Positions 5,581-6,789 of a stretch of 6,789 nucleotides of DNA are shown here, piece by piece. The stretch is from Ruminococcaceae bacterium UBA1447 (GTDB lineage: Bacteria; Bacillota; Clostridia; Oscillospirales; Acutalibacteraceae). A program made the position numbers and the translations under genes. The notes beneath the pieces are model-generated. The model made no database searches, was not told the DNA's origin, and saw nothing but the letters and a program-made list of their open reading frames with translations. Every line of letters starts with the position of its first letter. The first letter of the stretch is position 1. The DNA is taken from the NCBI GenBank assembly GCA_002329225.1, contig DCTF01000173.1:1-6789 (forward strand), written 5' to 3'.

Positions 5581-6789
5581 CTAAATGTCGATGCCGAAGT
5601 ACTCCGCGGCATTATTATATGATATATCCTTAACAATTTTCGCCAGAATTTCCATATCCGCAGGGTAAAGACCCGCCTCCACCATATCACCGATGAAGCC
5701 GCAAAGTATACGGCGGAAATATTCATGCCTGGGATATGAAAGAAAAGAACGGGAGTCGGTGACCATACCTATAAACTTACCGAACACCCCCGTGTTTGCT
5801 AAAGTCTTCATCTGCTCACGCATACCGTCCAGATTGTCATTAAACCACCAGGCGGTACCGAATTGTATTTTGCTCGGCGCTTCATCCGTTTGGAAGTTGC
5901 CAAGTGAAGTTGCAAGCACATAGTTATCCTTGGGATTGAGGGTGAACAGCACTGTTCTGGGCAGGGCGTCATTGACAGCCATTGAATCCAGCAGCCTGTT
6001 TAAGTTAACGGCAATCTCATGGTCGGTGACTGAGTCAAAGCCCGCATCCGGCCCCAACTTCCTGAACATGGCAGTATTATTATTCCTGATCACGCCTATG
6101 TGAAGCTCCATGCCCCAACCGCGGCGGGCATATTCCGCCGCGAAAAAGCGTATCAATTCAGTTTTGTACTTATCAACTTCTTCAACACCGAGGTTTTCAC
6201 CCGCCAGAGCCTTGTTGAATATTTTTTCAAGTTCTTCCTCATCTGCACGATTGTAGGGAACATAGGAAAAAGCGTGGTCGCTGGCTCTGCAGCCCATTTT
6301 CTCAAAAAAGTCGATCCGCTCGGCAAGGGCTTCTTTCAGAAGTTGATAGTTGTCAATCTTTCTCCCTACCCGTTTTTCCAAGTCGAAAAGCCAGGCGATA
6401 AAACCGGGCAAATCAATGCTCAGGGCTTTATCCGGCCTGAAAGCGGGAATCACCTTGCATTTAAAATCTTTCTCTTCTGCCAAAAGGCTGTGATACTCCA
6501 GAGAGTCGGCGGGGTCGTCAGTGGTGCAAAGGCAGGCTACATCGGAACGTTCAATTAACTCCCTGGGGGTAAAGCCGCCCCGGGCAATCTGCTTGTTTGC
6601 CCTGCGCCAAATTTCCGGTGCGGTTTTTTCGTTTAGGGGTTCCTCTATGGAAAAGAAACGCTGAAGCTCCAGATGTGTCCAGTGAAACAAGGGATTGCCG
6701 ATAAGATAAGGCATGACCTTTGCCCAGGCCAAAAATTTTTCATAACCGGAGGAGTTGCCGGTAATATATTTTTCTTCTATTCCGAAAGA
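5581..6789 (-). CDS. uxaC: Uronate isomerase (glucuronate/galacturonate isomerase), 5'-truncated by the window edge
   Basis: This cytoplasmic enzyme interconverts D-glucuronate and D-fructuronate, and D-galacturonate and D-tagaturonate, the first step of hexuronate breakdown. It belongs to the amidohydrolase superfamily. The frame stays open to base 6789, and the residues before the in-frame TTG at 6732 (GYEKF) still align with the family (E. coli: REKFDAW). That TTG is therefore not the start. About 402 residues are present, and roughly 65-75 N-terminal residues, including the family's His-x-His metal site, lie outside. Counting from 6789, motifs are IGNPLFHWTHLEL (30-42), TTDDPADS (89-96), AEYARRGWGMELHIG (218-232) with RNNN following, WWFND (314-318) and DSRSFLSYPRHEYFRR (345-360). 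The stop is TAG. No terminator is seen before the gcv promoter, so read-through into gcvT is possible. Neighbouring hexuronate genes are expected upstream but cannot be seen. Identification is firm. Confidence 0.95.
   Translation of the reverse strand, partial: SFGIEEKYITGNSSGYEKFLAWAKVMPYLIGNPLFHWTHLELQRFFSIEEPLNEKTAPEIWRRANKQIARGGFTPRELIERSDVACLCTTDDPADSLEYHSLLAEEKDFKCKVIPAFRPDKALSIDLPGFIAWLFDLEKRVGRKIDNYQLLKEALAERIDFFEKMGCRASDHAFSYVPYNRADEEELEKIFNKALAGENLGVEEVDKYKTELIRFFAAEYARRGWGMELHIGVIRNNNTAMFRKLGPDAGFDSVTDHEIAVNLNRLLDSMAVNDALPRTVLFTLNPKDNYVLATSLGNFQTDEAPSKIQFGTAWWFNDNLDGMREQMKTLANTGVFGKFIGMVTDSRSFLSYPRHEYFRRILCGFIGDMVEAGLYPADMEILAKIVKDISYNNAAEYFGIDI

Noticed and set aside
5478..5726. 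- strand open frame spanning the uxaC end and the gcv promoter
   Set aside because: It overlaps conserved uxaC codons in another frame and runs through the promoter; no domain and no supporting ribosome binding site.
6100..6558. + strand open frame of about 150 codons opposite uxaC, with hydrophobic stretches
   Set aside because: It is fully antisense to conserved uxaC sequence; apparent hydrophobicity is a by-product of the complementary codons.
6730..6732. TTG at 6732 as the start of uxaC
   Set aside because: The frame continues open to the right edge, and the preceding residues align with known UxaC proteins, so the gene is truncated by the window.

Overview
The window looks like a piece of a bacterial chromosome, most likely from an anaerobic Firmicutes/Clostridia-type organism. 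The reasons are a glycine decarboxylase P-protein split into two subunits, strong GGAGG-type ribosome binding sites, a probable TTG start and a consensus sigma-A-like promoter. The lineage is an inference; no marker gene fixes it. Base composition is near balanced by eye.

Layout, left to right. From the left edge to 862 (+ strand) is the 3' part of a GH76-type glycoside hydrolase (alpha-1,6-mannanase family). It is cut by the window edge almost exactly at the catalytic Asp-Asp. Positions 863-1130 are a convergent intergenic region rich in inverted repeats, including a 16-bp perfect stem with a T-rich tail. From 5487 down to 1131 on the - strand is a compact glycine cleavage operon in the order gcvT, gcvH, gcvPA, gcvPB. 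The last two genes overlap by 4 nt, and an imperfect GC-rich hairpin lies between gcvH and gcvPA. A promoter (TTGACA, 18-nt spacer, TATACT) sits at 5560-5531, directly in front of gcvT. From 5581 to the right edge (- strand) is uxaC, uronate isomerase, whose N-terminus lies outside the window.

Together, the four gcv products supply the T, H and two P components of the glycine cleavage system. The system splits glycine into CO2, ammonia and methylene-tetrahydrofolate, or runs in reverse in some anaerobes. The L protein (dihydrolipoamide dehydrogenase) and lipoate-attachment enzymes are not in the window. UxaC (hexuronate use) and the GH76 enzyme (mannan use) suggest a polysaccharide-degrading lifestyle but have no direct functional link to gcv.

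I see no previously undescribed system. The points most worth checking are the gcvT start, where the promoter position argues against the longest reading frame; the lack of room for a glycine riboswitch; and the hairpins inside and after the operon.
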